Shown: one piece after another, positions 38,401 through 49,668 of the stretch
How positions within the stretch are numbered: position 1 is the first letter of the stretch
Layout: each line of letters opens with the position of its first letter
Assembly: GCA_911728435.2 (NCBI GenBank)
Contig: OU452210.1
Span: 10,416,001-10,480,000 of the forward strand
From: Apoderus coryli
Lineage: Eukaryota > Arthropoda > Insecta > Coleoptera > Attelabidae
Length of the DNA stretch: 64,000 nucleotides
Direction of reading: 5' to 3'
Translations under genes and position numbers: made by a program
Notes under the pieces: generated by a model
Databases searched by the model: none
Told to the model about the DNA's origin: nothing
Seen by the model: only the letters and a program-made list of their open reading frames with translations

Positions 38401-41400
38401 TATGATATTTTATGCTTGAACTTCATCAGTCTTCACGTTGAGATCATTGATGTGTAAACCTGCTGCGAAAATATGTAAGAAAAATGTCGGTATTGTTATT
38501 TTTCACTTCTGCTTGATCATGCGAAGAAATCTTTTTTTTTTTTAATAACTCACTAATTTATGTTTATCAATTCTTACGCAGAAAAAAGTACGGTTGTCTT
38601 TAGATATCGAAATCCAAATCACCAAACCCTAAAAAACATTATTTTCTCACAAATTTGTCAATTTAAATCTATCTCGCATATTGTACTAGGCAGTACGATA
38701 CTGGTTTCTCAATATGTGTCTATTTAATTTATCATATAAAGAGCAACCCCTTCGGGCTTCACCCTAATCAGAGCATAATTTTACCAGTTTCATCACTTTA
38801 AAAACGAATGCGTGTCCCCGTATATTATTAGCTACAAGGATACCATAATAATTATTCAAGATAAGTTTTTTTTTGCAGTATTATAGAAATCTCCGATATA
38901 ACAACATATAATATTATGAAAAGTGTGTGTAACTGCTACATAATTTATTATTCATTGTTTAAGGCAGTTTTATAAAATTGCTAATTAAATATATTCCCAA
39001 TATACAATTATATTCAGTTATGCCGTTATTATCGAGCCCGCAATAGCATCGTAACCGACTTTTATAGCTTAAATATAGATCACATTGAAATCAGAAGTTA
39101 AACTGGCGCGACACAAATAGGTCTGTAAAAAAGTTATAATTATTTATAAATACGGTGATTTGTAGTACCTTAAAGCTGAAAAAATAAAATAAGGAGATTC
39201 ACAGAAAGAGACACTGAGGAATGCAATTATTATGGTTGATATGAGCGCAATTGAATTCCCTTAAGGGGTGCGTTTTCCGACGCTAGTAGAGCTGTAAAGA
39301 GAAGAGGAAGTGTGAGTGAAACTCAATAAACTGCAACTTATAATCCAACGCAACAACTATTACTGTTGGAGTATACCTATCCCAAACAACTAAAGCACTT
39401 ATATACGGAAAATATGCATTTCGCATTCGTGTAAGTATTTCTTGAGCAATACCTTGTATTATTGACAGACATAACAACATATAATAATGTTAACATTTTA
39501 ATTTAAACAATGTTTATTTTAACCATTCCCAAGAGCATGGCACATGTATTGTACACTATAATCAAAATAAATTTGCGCAGAGTGCTGACACAAAATTACG
39601 TAAAATTTTCAAGAAAAATGCCAACGGATACATAATTTTCCCAGTAAATATTTAAATTTCTAACGTGACGTTATATAAAACAGCTTATTGTACACCCACG
39701 AAATGCTCCAAGACAACAACTTTAGTAAACGAAAATAGAAAATAATAATAACAAAAAACAAATGACGTTTTCCCCACGCAGAACTGCAATTCCGAAGTTG
39801 AACAAAACTTATTATTGCGTGCAGTCGTTATTATAACAAATAACCTCGATGGAAATAACAATATTTCAAGATGTTCTCTACTTGTTATGAATCCTATGTT
39901 TTATGTGCAGATATGTAAGTAAGTTATAGTGGAAACACCATTAAATTGCAGACAAATTGTAAGATATCAGATCATTTCGTATTTCCATAATAGAGATACC
40001 AATAATTGTCTTTGTTACAGAATAACAACTGAATGGAAGACATGCTAGCAAGTCTTACCAACAATATAAATTAATTCAGTTAATAACGTCAATATTCATA
40101 TTTTGAGGCCTTCAAAGTATGCTAACAGTGTTAGCAAAACGCGTCCGCCGTTTAGAAAAGTGTTTTGTTCAAGTGGTAAAGGTTCTAATCATCGATTACA
40201 CTTATTAATGTTTAAAGAAAGATTGTCTTAACAATTCCCAGTGGATAATACAGTCACAGTCACCAACACGGCAAAAGAACTTTAAATCATCAGCAAAATG
40301 ATCTACAATATCGTTTATGAAAATAGAGGACCAAAAACATTCAGATTAAAGGCCTTCAAAGTCTTTCAATAAACAAATTGAGATCAATTAATGTAAAGCT
40401 TAGCTCGAAGGTTTATTTAATCAAATTATAAGTTTTATAGATCATCTTCTCTCCTCAATCAGATTTACTCGAGAAACATTTTCATTTTTCCTCTCCACAT
40501 CGAAATGGTTTAATTTACACAATCTCATTCAATTTTAACAAAAAGTGAAAAAAGCGAGTACTTAGGCAGTCTTTGTTTTAATTTAACTAATCTTAATCAT
40601 TCCTTGCCGGAATAATCAACATTCCGACAAAGAATTATTATATTTACACAAATAACAGGTAGTAAGTAGAATTCCAATTAATTATGAGATAGATAGATTG
40701 AAGGAAGTCTAAACTAACACAAATATGTATTTATTATGATGAGTTACATATTTCTCATAATTTAGAAAGAAAAACAATAAATTGCAATGGAAATTATCAA
40801 TTTCACAGAAGCACTTTTTGATTATATAACAACAAATAAAACAATGGAAAATAATAATTATAACTGCAAAAGATGTAACAGTTGCATACAATGCAATCCC
40901 CTTAGCCGGAGAATTAAATTTATTTTGCTTTTCTGCTTTCAATCGACTACTATTCTAACATAAAAATAAAGGCTGTATCTTGCGTGGGAAACAATATCAA
41001 ATGAGTTAACTTTTATTCAACATGTTAATAAGTAAATTATTGCTTCTTTGAATATATTTATAAACTTCTGTTTTATTCTTTTCAGTCGAGTTAGACTAGG
41101 CCACCCAGTTTTACACTACAATTATTATCATAAAACTATCTGTACTCAAGTATGAAATTATCTTGCTGATTTTCCCGATAAATCAAAGTACCTAGTAATT
41201 ATGTTCATTTTAATTGTGTGATTTTTCATTTATCTAGTATTTAAATTTATTTTATGAATCATTTGCTCTAGTTAAGTTAGCCTATATTCCTCTATTGAAC
41301 CCTGTAACATATTGAGATGATTTTTTTTAGAAAAGTAGCTTGACTCTTCGACAACAGGTGTAGTTGATTTTACGCAATTGGTTGAGCAATCTATAGGGAG

Positions 41401-42904
41401 TGAACGAATAAAAGTAGAAATTATTCGATAATTGTTTTGTTAAAAAGGTAAAATTTGTTGAGCCGTTTTAGCGACCCAAAACATGTATTTCCGGTGAAAA
41501 TTGCAAATTTTAAAGAAAGAATTCATACAAAATATTAATATACACAAAACGCTGAGGACGCAACTATACTTTACTGAATCTAGAACATAACATTTGACCC
41601 TATTTACCTGTTTCTGTATAATAAGTAACAAAAGAAGAAAAACGTCGAATGCTTTAATGATAGATGGATTTCATTCTTGAACAAAATTAGTCGTATTTTA
41701 CTCAATGCAACATATTTATAGAGGTATAATTTAACATGTATGAAGTCTTAATTAAGGATTTCATGTGAAAAATATGCATTAATTCCTACGTATTCACCAC
41801 TGACCTTGCAATATCTCTTACAGATAATTTAATATTAAAAACAAGATAAGTACCTTTAATTTGTTTCAAAAGATACACAATGTTAATATTTTCATAGTAA
41901 TTTTCATTCGCTTCTATTAATATAGAAATCAGTATTGCAATTCCAAGACAGTAATGTATCAATTTTTAAGGGTATAAGATCCGAAGCTTCAAAGAAAATT
42001 CAAAAATTGATCACAAATTAAATAAAAATGATTTATAGTCTTTATTTAAATTGCGTCTATATAAGAAACTGAAAAACACTTGATAACGGTCCTAAATTCT
42101 AGTTTTGGATCTTAACGATTTATTCTTATCTTAAATACCCTGTATAATTGTAAATACAGAAATTTCAAGTAATTAAAACGCAATATCAAGCCAATAAAAA
42201 ATTCATTCTCCTATTGTCAATTGAAGGCAACTCGTACTATAAAGCGAGCTAAAGAATAATAAAGAATGTCATTTTCTCGAATGTCTTATTGTATTGGTAT
42301 GACATAAATTTGAATATAATACGACATCCAGTACCTATGGAATAAAACAAGTTCGAAAATTTATATCTATATCAAAATGAGAATTTCTAGTGTGTATCGA
42401 AGATATTTTCTTAAATATACCTACACTTGTATAAGTTTATCTAGAATAATCCTCACCTACTTGCTATTGGATTAAGTTATAGACCATACGAACAATTTAC
42501 AATTTCAAGGCAACTAACCCTATCAGCTCTATTGAGACCAAAGAATTGTAGAATTTGCATGGACTTGATTGTTAACTAAATTTTACTTTTAATATAATAC
42601 ATTACGAGGATGAGGTGGCTTCAAATCAAAGAAGAGACGGATTCAACGTTGTATCTTATTCAGCGAAAGGTATAGCGGGAAATCTATATACGCAATATTT
42701 TACTGAACTAGGTGGATGCCAAGTTTGTAAACTCGAAGAATTCATGCCGTAGATTCTGTTATCCAATTCCTTCCTTAGATCTATGTGACGAACGAAAACA
42801 ACAAACTAATACTGTTATCGGTTCTTAAGAGGAACTGTCGTATCTAACATCACTATGTTAAAATTGGGCCACCCAAATTTTTGAAAAAATCTCACCATTG
42901 TTCA
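35438..42904 (+). other. Intronic AT-rich sequence
   Basis: No exon recognised. The interval 37048-37090 resembles the distal tail of the hammerhead family: AATAGTCCATAATGAAGAGG matches AATAGTCCATTCTGAAGTGG at 23785-23804. A further ACCCTGTATAATTG lies near 42136. Confidence 0.4.
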
Positions 42905-43917
42905 GATAAATGTAATCTACACTGATTTTTCTAAAGCCTTTGATAGACTTGATCATGGCATTCTACTGCGTAAACTGTGTCGTTATCTTATAATTTACTG
43001 CTGCTTTTGAAGTCGTATCTGAAGGATAGATTTCAGTATGTGGAAAGTCGAGGATTTCGTTCCGCAAATTTTAAAGTGTCATCTGGTGTTCCCCAGGGCT
43101 CTGTCCTTGGACCATTGTTGTTCCTGTATTTTATCGATGTTATTTCTAGTGGCTTGACAAATAGTTCGTTATTATATGCTGACGACTTCAAAGTATATTC
43201 TGCCATTAATAGTACTGAAGATTGTTCTCATCTTCAGGACGATTTAAATGTTGTATATGAGTGGTGTGTCCGTAATAATCTTTATCTGAATATTGATAAA
43301 TGTTTTAGTGTTTCCTATACACGGAAAATAAACACTGTCAAATTTTCATATTGTATAAATAATAGTCCATTAACAACTTGTGATAAGTTTAAAGATTTAG
43401 CTGTTTGGTTTGATGGTAAACTGAGCTTTACTAATCATTACAATAATATAGTTTCAGCATCCTATAGACCTCTGGGTTTTATTGTGCGCAATTCGAAAGA
43501 GTTTGTGACACCTCAAACTCTCATTGTTCTTTTCAACGCATTTGTCAGATCTAAACTGGAATATGCATCTGTAGTATGGAATCCTATGTATGCCATACAT
43601 ATGAATAATATTGAACGCATCCAGCGTCGTTTTGCCAAGTTGCTGTGGTTTCGGGTTGATGGGGTTTATCCATCCATTGGGTTTCCTCATGATATTCTGT
43701 TAAACCGTTTTAACCTAGTATCATTAAATACTCGGAGTGCCATACTTGTAACTCTGTGTCCGAGCAAATTGATATTTTTAATTCAACTTTGTCTTGTATA
43801 AAAAATATATTTCTTAGAATATAAATTTAGTGTTAGATATTAAGAATTTACTGTAATTTTTCCTGCCCTTTAATTGGATTATTTATCTGTCTGGGCAGTG
43901 TATCTTAAATAAATAAA
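42905..43917 (+). mobile_element. 5'-truncated non-LTR retrotransposon copy
   Basis: It begins inside the reverse transcriptase (GTAATCTACACTGATTTTTC) and runs through [13 protein letters not shown], the catalytic YADDF and [13 protein letters not shown] to the 3' UTR and AAATAAATAAAA tail. It is nearly identical to 59727-60925. Relative to that copy it lacks 7 bp near 42990 (frameshift) and 178 bp corresponding to 60563-60740, so the C-terminus is scrambled. The polymerase core (about 43082-43310) is uninterrupted here, unlike the other copy. It lies just upstream of the acceptor of the 43973 exon. Confidence 0.9.
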
Positions 43918-43972
43918 ATCGATCACTAATTGATCAAGAAAGTAAGATCTAAGTATTGTACTTTTTTTACAG

Positions 43973-46900
43973 AATCTTCTTCCATTACCTGCAGGAGCTG
44001 GTGCGGCTCTGGTCAAACCTACAAAGTACCATTACTACCCACACAATCAACATATATATTTATTACCTGAATGTGCCATCCAACAAGTAAGTTTTTAGTT
44101 AACTTATTTTCCTACCAATTTTAAAGTGGAGTTTAAATCGTAGAAAATATTATTGGTACGATTTATAAATAGATAAAATGTTTGGTCTAAATGATATTAA
44201 ATCTTGAAAACAAAGTAAGTAAATATTACCTGTCTTAGGTATGTAATGCGGTATATGTAAGACTCAACTGGACTCAGCCCCTATGTGCGTGTCCCTCAAG
44301 ATATAGAGACCCATGCTCTGCATCGCTCAATTCAGATGACCAACACACTACTGAATTAATGATTGACAGAAAATCAAGAGTAAGTGAAAAATCCTTCTCA
44401 TATAATTTTAGTGAAATTTTGATGAAGAAGATAGATTTTTATTGTGCCAATTTTATTCGTATAGGTAACTAAATAATTTTGAAAGAGAAAAATATCAAAA
44501 GTACGAAATTTTAAAACTACTCGTACTTACCATGAAATAATATTTGGAAAACCTAACTGCTATTAATTTAAAACAAAACTGTTGTCGATCATGTCTAGTC
44601 CAACAAAAATATCCAGTAACTTTGTTTTCCAGTGTCTTTTTTATTATTTACAATTGAAGCAAAGTTAACGATTTTATATAAGGCATTCAATTTTGGGTTT
44701 GACGAACATACCTGAGGAGAAATAGAATTCAATAGATTGTGGATATTTTAATGCTTATTTGTGCGAAAAAAGTAGTCTGTATCTGTCAACGAAAACATTC
44801 ACGAGTAATCCATATTTTGTACAAATTTACTGTCTGAAAACTCTTACTATCAACAAAGTACTGAACGAATGTCAAATTTGATGAATATAATCATGACAGA
44901 TGTCAAAAGCACCATTTAGTGTTCGTTTGTAAAACTGTAACACCTCGTAATTAAGACAGACGTATAATATCATAATAAGTATATCAAAAATGCGATGCTT
45001 ATAATAACTTCAGGCCAACATACATTTTAAATAATATACCTATAATTGACTAACCTATATACTATAGGATCTTAGAGATTTTCTAACTTTTATGGCAAAA
45101 AATAAAATATATAATTTACGAGCTTTTTTTTTCTGTGTAGTATAAAACCCCTAAAGCATTCATTTGCATATTATCTACCATTAAGAAACGATTTAGTTCA
45201 ATAGGTGGCGCCACAATACATTTCACTTCTAGTATTATCTACTACCGATCGATTAATTGGAATTGAAACTGTAGTATCTATTGTATGGCAATGAAAACGA
45301 TCACTGAGAACAGATAAAAGAGTGATAAATACATCATAATACGTGAAACACCGAGCATAATAAAAGCAAGCAGAGATAATGTGAATAATGGACAAGTGAA
45401 TGAATGCATTTGATTTTTTTAAAGGAGGTTTACGTGCAATTACAGTGTGAAAATAAGTTATGGATTTAAATTATGTTATTATGTTAATTGACACCTTGAT
45501 ATAGAAATGATTTATTATTAAAGAGCAGTATGCAAAACACGTTCATACAGGATTTTACTATATATTGGGAACAAATACTGGTCCTCACAACAGCACAGGG
45601 AGAGCACAACAGACAGACAGACAATGATTATGTTAGTGAATACAAAATGTTTTAGTGTCAGATGTGCTATAATTCAGTACCTAATTAATAAGCAAATTAT
45701 GTATGTTTTTGCGCTTTAATTTAGGTAAAAATGTATTATTACTATAGAAAAACTTATGAACATATTATGTAACGTGTACTATCTAAAATACTGGGTACGA
45801 TTTTTTTCCGTGTATGGTGGTACTGTTATCATGCATCACCAGTAGTAGTAAGTGCAATAAAAGTATCTGTCGATGGGTTTAACACCTCGACGTACCTATG
45901 TAGCATTCTCTAAGTCTCCACAAAGGAATTAAACAACGAGAAACCTAAAGCACATATTTTGCATAAAACGTTTGTATGGTATAATTATGTACATACCACT
46001 TATCACGAAGTCCAGCCTACAGGACGCTAGTGCTGTTTCGTTTATATAAAGAACGGAAAATGTAAGTATCTACTTACTAAACAATTTAAAGGCAAGGTCA
46101 TATTTTAATTATATCAAAACATGCAAAGAATCATTAAGATTGTTCTATCAGCTACATAAATTACTTAATTGATATCAATTATCTGCGAAAGAAAAGGCAA
46201 TCGCAGAAACAGAAATCACCTTAGCTACTGCAAGATCTGGTATAACACTAACAAGTGTCTATCTTCGAGTTTACCTCACACTTAATTATATAGGATAGTT
46301 GCTTATCTCCTTTACTAGCAGAATTATTTTGAAACTAAGTTTTCATAATTTGCTAGGGTTTGGAAAAGGATTCTTTTTTAGAATCAATGGACACAAATTA
46401 TTAGTGTTTGACATTTAAGAAAAGATAATAACATACTAACCAATGATAAAATGACTATAGATAATAATATAGATGAAAAACTAAAAAAAAACACTTCATA
46501 ATGCAAGAACTTTCTGGGAAATTCGAGATACTTCAAAATTTATTTCATTAGGTACCATATTTTCCAAAATATTTATAGTCGCAGTTTGAGTAAAATTTTG
46601 CAAAGTTGGAATTGTTCCCTATCCAGCATAACAGATTATATTGTACTCCGCCCTCCTATTTCTTACCAGATTAAGTGCATAATCACTATCGCCTAGTTAA
46701 TATCCTGGATAATGTATTTCATCATTCTTCGCCACAAAAACGTTATTAAATTGCGTAAAGCAAATCATAAACATAAATAATGTGAAAAATTTAACCAAAC
46801 AAATACTGTGGTCAACAAAAAGATCAATTTTAGTCTTACGAAAAAATGAAAGCGCACGATTGCCTAAGAGGAATGCTAAGTTGAATATTTAGTATAACAG

Positions 46901-48093
46901 AACACCAACAAAGCTTTTTAGAGACAAAGGCGTATATAATCGAAGGGTATAAGGGTCACAGAAAATATTACACCAAAGAATTCCTTTATAAAAATGCTGT
47001 GCATGTACAGATAGATCAGAGGTAATTTTGTTTTGTTTTTTGTAAACATTTTATACCTACTTACTTATACAGAGTTTTTTTTTAAATACTAGTCACAGTG
47101 CTTTCCTTAAACCACAGTGTGACGACGTAAAAACATTATTGAGAACGTCGAATACATTAATTTGAATAACATTTACTTATGATCATCCTAAAAAATAATT
47201 CATTCATTCTACTAAACAAATAAAAACAAGGACTAACTAATTTAAAAAATATATTTACAAGTAAAAAATTACATGATTTTTCTGTTTCTTTAAGACCTCA
47301 TTAAATTTAAATTCTAATTGATAATTTTCCCCAAAAGAAAAGAAAAATCTCTTAGTCTATATGATGGTCCGCGTCAAACAGGATACTCTGAATTCTGTGT
47401 TTAGTAGGATATAGTTATAGAATATTCATCATCAATTGCAAAATTAGTGGACTCAGAATGGGTACTCCTCAGGTGAGTGTGAGGCCTTCTAAGTAAAAAT
47501 TATTAAATTTTACAAATAGTGCCTTTGTGACTGACTGTCGAAATCCTTACTTAGGTCAGTCAGACAGTAAATTCCAAAGTAAATCTACGTCGCGTAAATC
47601 TAAATAAAGTAAAATCACCTGATTAACAGATATATCCACAAAGTTAAATCAAAAATAATTATTTTTGACATTTTTGTTCCAGAAAGCGTTAACTTTAGTA
47701 AAAACCTGTGAAACTACAACTGAAATGAGAATATGCAGAGCACCCAGAGACTGGTCATTGCTAGCTTTACAGAATATACGGACTGGAAAATCGCATTATT
47801 TGGTTATTTGTAGATGTCCAGATTCCAGCATACTGGGTAATTTTTTATTGCTTAATTATTACGAAACTTTTCAATTTAGACTACCCTGTAATACTATGGG
47901 AATATTTCTAACGTTTCTAGAAGGCCCCATGTCGCATGATCAACCCACATACGCTAGTGTACCAGGTATTCGAGTGTACGGTATGATGTGCGTTGATAAA
48001 AATCGTAGAGGCAGAAATTCAAGATCATCATTACCAGCATTTCCATGGGAAAAAGCTGTTGAATTATATGACACAGCTTTATGGGAGGATTAG
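43973..48093 (+). CDS. Argos-like cysteine-rich secreted protein (cysteine-module exons)
   Basis: Four exons, 43973-44086, 44239-44379, 47683-47836 and 47921-48093 (stop TAG), with canonical GT-AG sites and matching phases. Joined to 18416-18862 they give 342 residues. Cysteine order matches Argos: CAIQQVC (Argos CNSKSIC), a CACP cluster, SDDQHTTEL (TDDGYTIVE), VKTCETTTEMRICRAPRDW (KLCEPIKRIPRCRYFRD), ICRCPDSS (HCHCPKNS) and VYGMMC (EYLFYC). It lacks the C-terminal CQCPHGHRC module of Argos and ends in its own tail, PAFPWEKAVELYDTALWED. An N-glycosylation site NWT is present. Function unknown; secretion is inferred from the proposed first exon. Arthropod homologues may be named 'U-scoloptoxin(11)-like', a label from a centipede family and no sign of toxicity. 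AATAAA at 48142. Confidence 0.75.
44380..47682 (+). other. Intron 3 of the argos-like gene
   Basis: 3.3 kb, GT-AG, AT-rich. No other exon or RNA gene recognised on either strand. In particular I did not find the missing EFL1 C-terminal exon here. Confidence 0.5.
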
Positions 48094-48830
48094 ACAAGCA
48101 ATTTAGACAATTTTTTTTAATATATTATTTGTGATTACTTAAATAAACACAATAAATTAACTAATTATAATTTACGACTAGATAGTTAAATTTAATTAAA
48201 AATATTTATTAAATATACTTAGTAGGTAGCTTCTAAGTAAGTTAATATACGCAAATAGTATTTAAAAAATTAATTAAATGGGTAATTCGGCCATATTTAA
48301 AACACATAGGTAAACTCGGATGTATTTCTTTGGAACCTATAAAATATTTCTAATAAAGGGTTTCGACGCAATATATCTATACTTTTATATTTAAATATGG
48401 CTAAAAATTAAGTAAATGGGAATGTGTTAAATAATTATTTAAGAACAACGAAATTAAATTTATTATTGATATTAATTAGTAACTAATTAAGTAAGAATCT
48501 TTAATTAATTTATATATAAGTACTTAAAATATTACTTAAATAAATAACGAAAGTGTGAAAATGTGTACCTATTATTGCATCCTAGAATAACCTCAAAAGT
48601 TCTTGTGTGGCCTCGTCGTCAATGGTGATATGACTCCTCATTTTAAAGGATATTTCATACTGAATAACTTTTTAGCTAGCCCTCGTATCTATGGGTTGCG
48701 ACCCCTCATTGTACAGCATTTTTTATACTGAATACAGTGCCGCCAAGAAAACCGCCACTTTCCGTGCAAATAACATAGGGAAGAGCAAAAAATAGTTGAG
48801 CGCTGGTAATTTCAAAATTTTGCCCCGACT
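48094..48830. other. 3' UTR of the argos-like gene and gene-free spacer
   Basis: AATAAA at 48142-48147 and AATAAA near 48151 could end the argos-like transcript. The rest is AT-rich without a recognisable exon on either strand. Confidence 0.5.
48142..48147 (+). promoter_or_regulatory. Poly(A) signal AATAAA, argos-like gene
   Basis: Canonical hexamer 49 bases after the stop codon. Confidence 0.6.
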
Positions 48831-48839
48831 TTGGGCTTC

Positions 48840-49415
48840 AAACAACTGAAACATATTCAAGATGCGAATGATAGCATTCCAAACCAAACAAAAACATTAC
48901 AATTGAAACCTGTTCTGGGCCTGATGGGGTTGTGAAATTTAGACAGGCCAATGATATTATGAAGGGCTATTTGCATGCCAAACGACATTCTTCGGAACGG
49001 TCATTAAGGATAGTTTCTTAGGTCTTGATTAGGTCCTGTATGATAGCGTCCTATACCAAACCAAGGCCCCAAAAAATTGAAATCTGTTTTCCTAATAATG
49101 GGGTCGTGAAATTTACGCAGGACAATGATATTATGAAGGGCTATCTACATGCCAAAAGACATGCGGAGGCAGGGTTATTAAGGATAGTTTTTAGGTGTTG
49201 ATTAGGTCTTATATGATAGGGTCCTACACCAAACCCAGGGCTATCTACATGCCAAACGACATACTGGAACGGGGTCATTAAGTATAGTTTCTTAGGTCTT
49301 GAGTGATAACGCCCTATACCAAGCAAATGCATTAAAATTGAAACCTGTTGCCGTAATGATGAGGTTGTGGAGTGAGTCATTAAGGACAGTTTCTTAGGTC
49401 TTGAATTATCTTAAA
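48840..49415. repeat. Irregular tandem array, ~100-190 bp units
   Basis: The marker TTCTTAGGTCTTGA (or a close variant) recurs near 49015, 49188, 49290 and 49392. It is followed by ATGATAGCGTCCTATACCAA and preceded by GGGCTATCTACATGCCAAA and GGAACGGGGTCATTAAG. Unit length varies because parts are missing. A solitary copy is at 17421-17526. The array sits between the argos-like gene and EFL1, where the last EFL1 exon would be expected. Confidence 0.8.
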
Positions 49416-49668
49416 ATAACCTAAAAAATGTATCGTCGTCTGGTTCCAAATTTCTGTACAGCGTTCCAACCAGATCTGTGCAATCACAGCCTGATAATGA
49501 TCATTGAACCTTAGGTCTGATCGAAAAAAAGTTCCTAATTCCTACTAGTTTTTCGCTCCAAAATAATGTCGCGCTTCCAGAGTGTCAGCGAGCCGCACGT
49601 CGAAATTTGAAGAGGTGTTTTTCAATATTACTCTTTCATCAATTATATTTAAATAATAGTCAAAGAAA

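Noticed and set aside
40141..40210. Possible tRNA-like segment (GGTTCTAATC)
   Set aside because: No cloverleaf could be folded around it and there is no A-box at the proper distance.
43454..43690. Antisense frames opposite the two retrotransposon copies (also 60291-60515)
   Set aside because: Identical antisense shadows in both copies of the same element.
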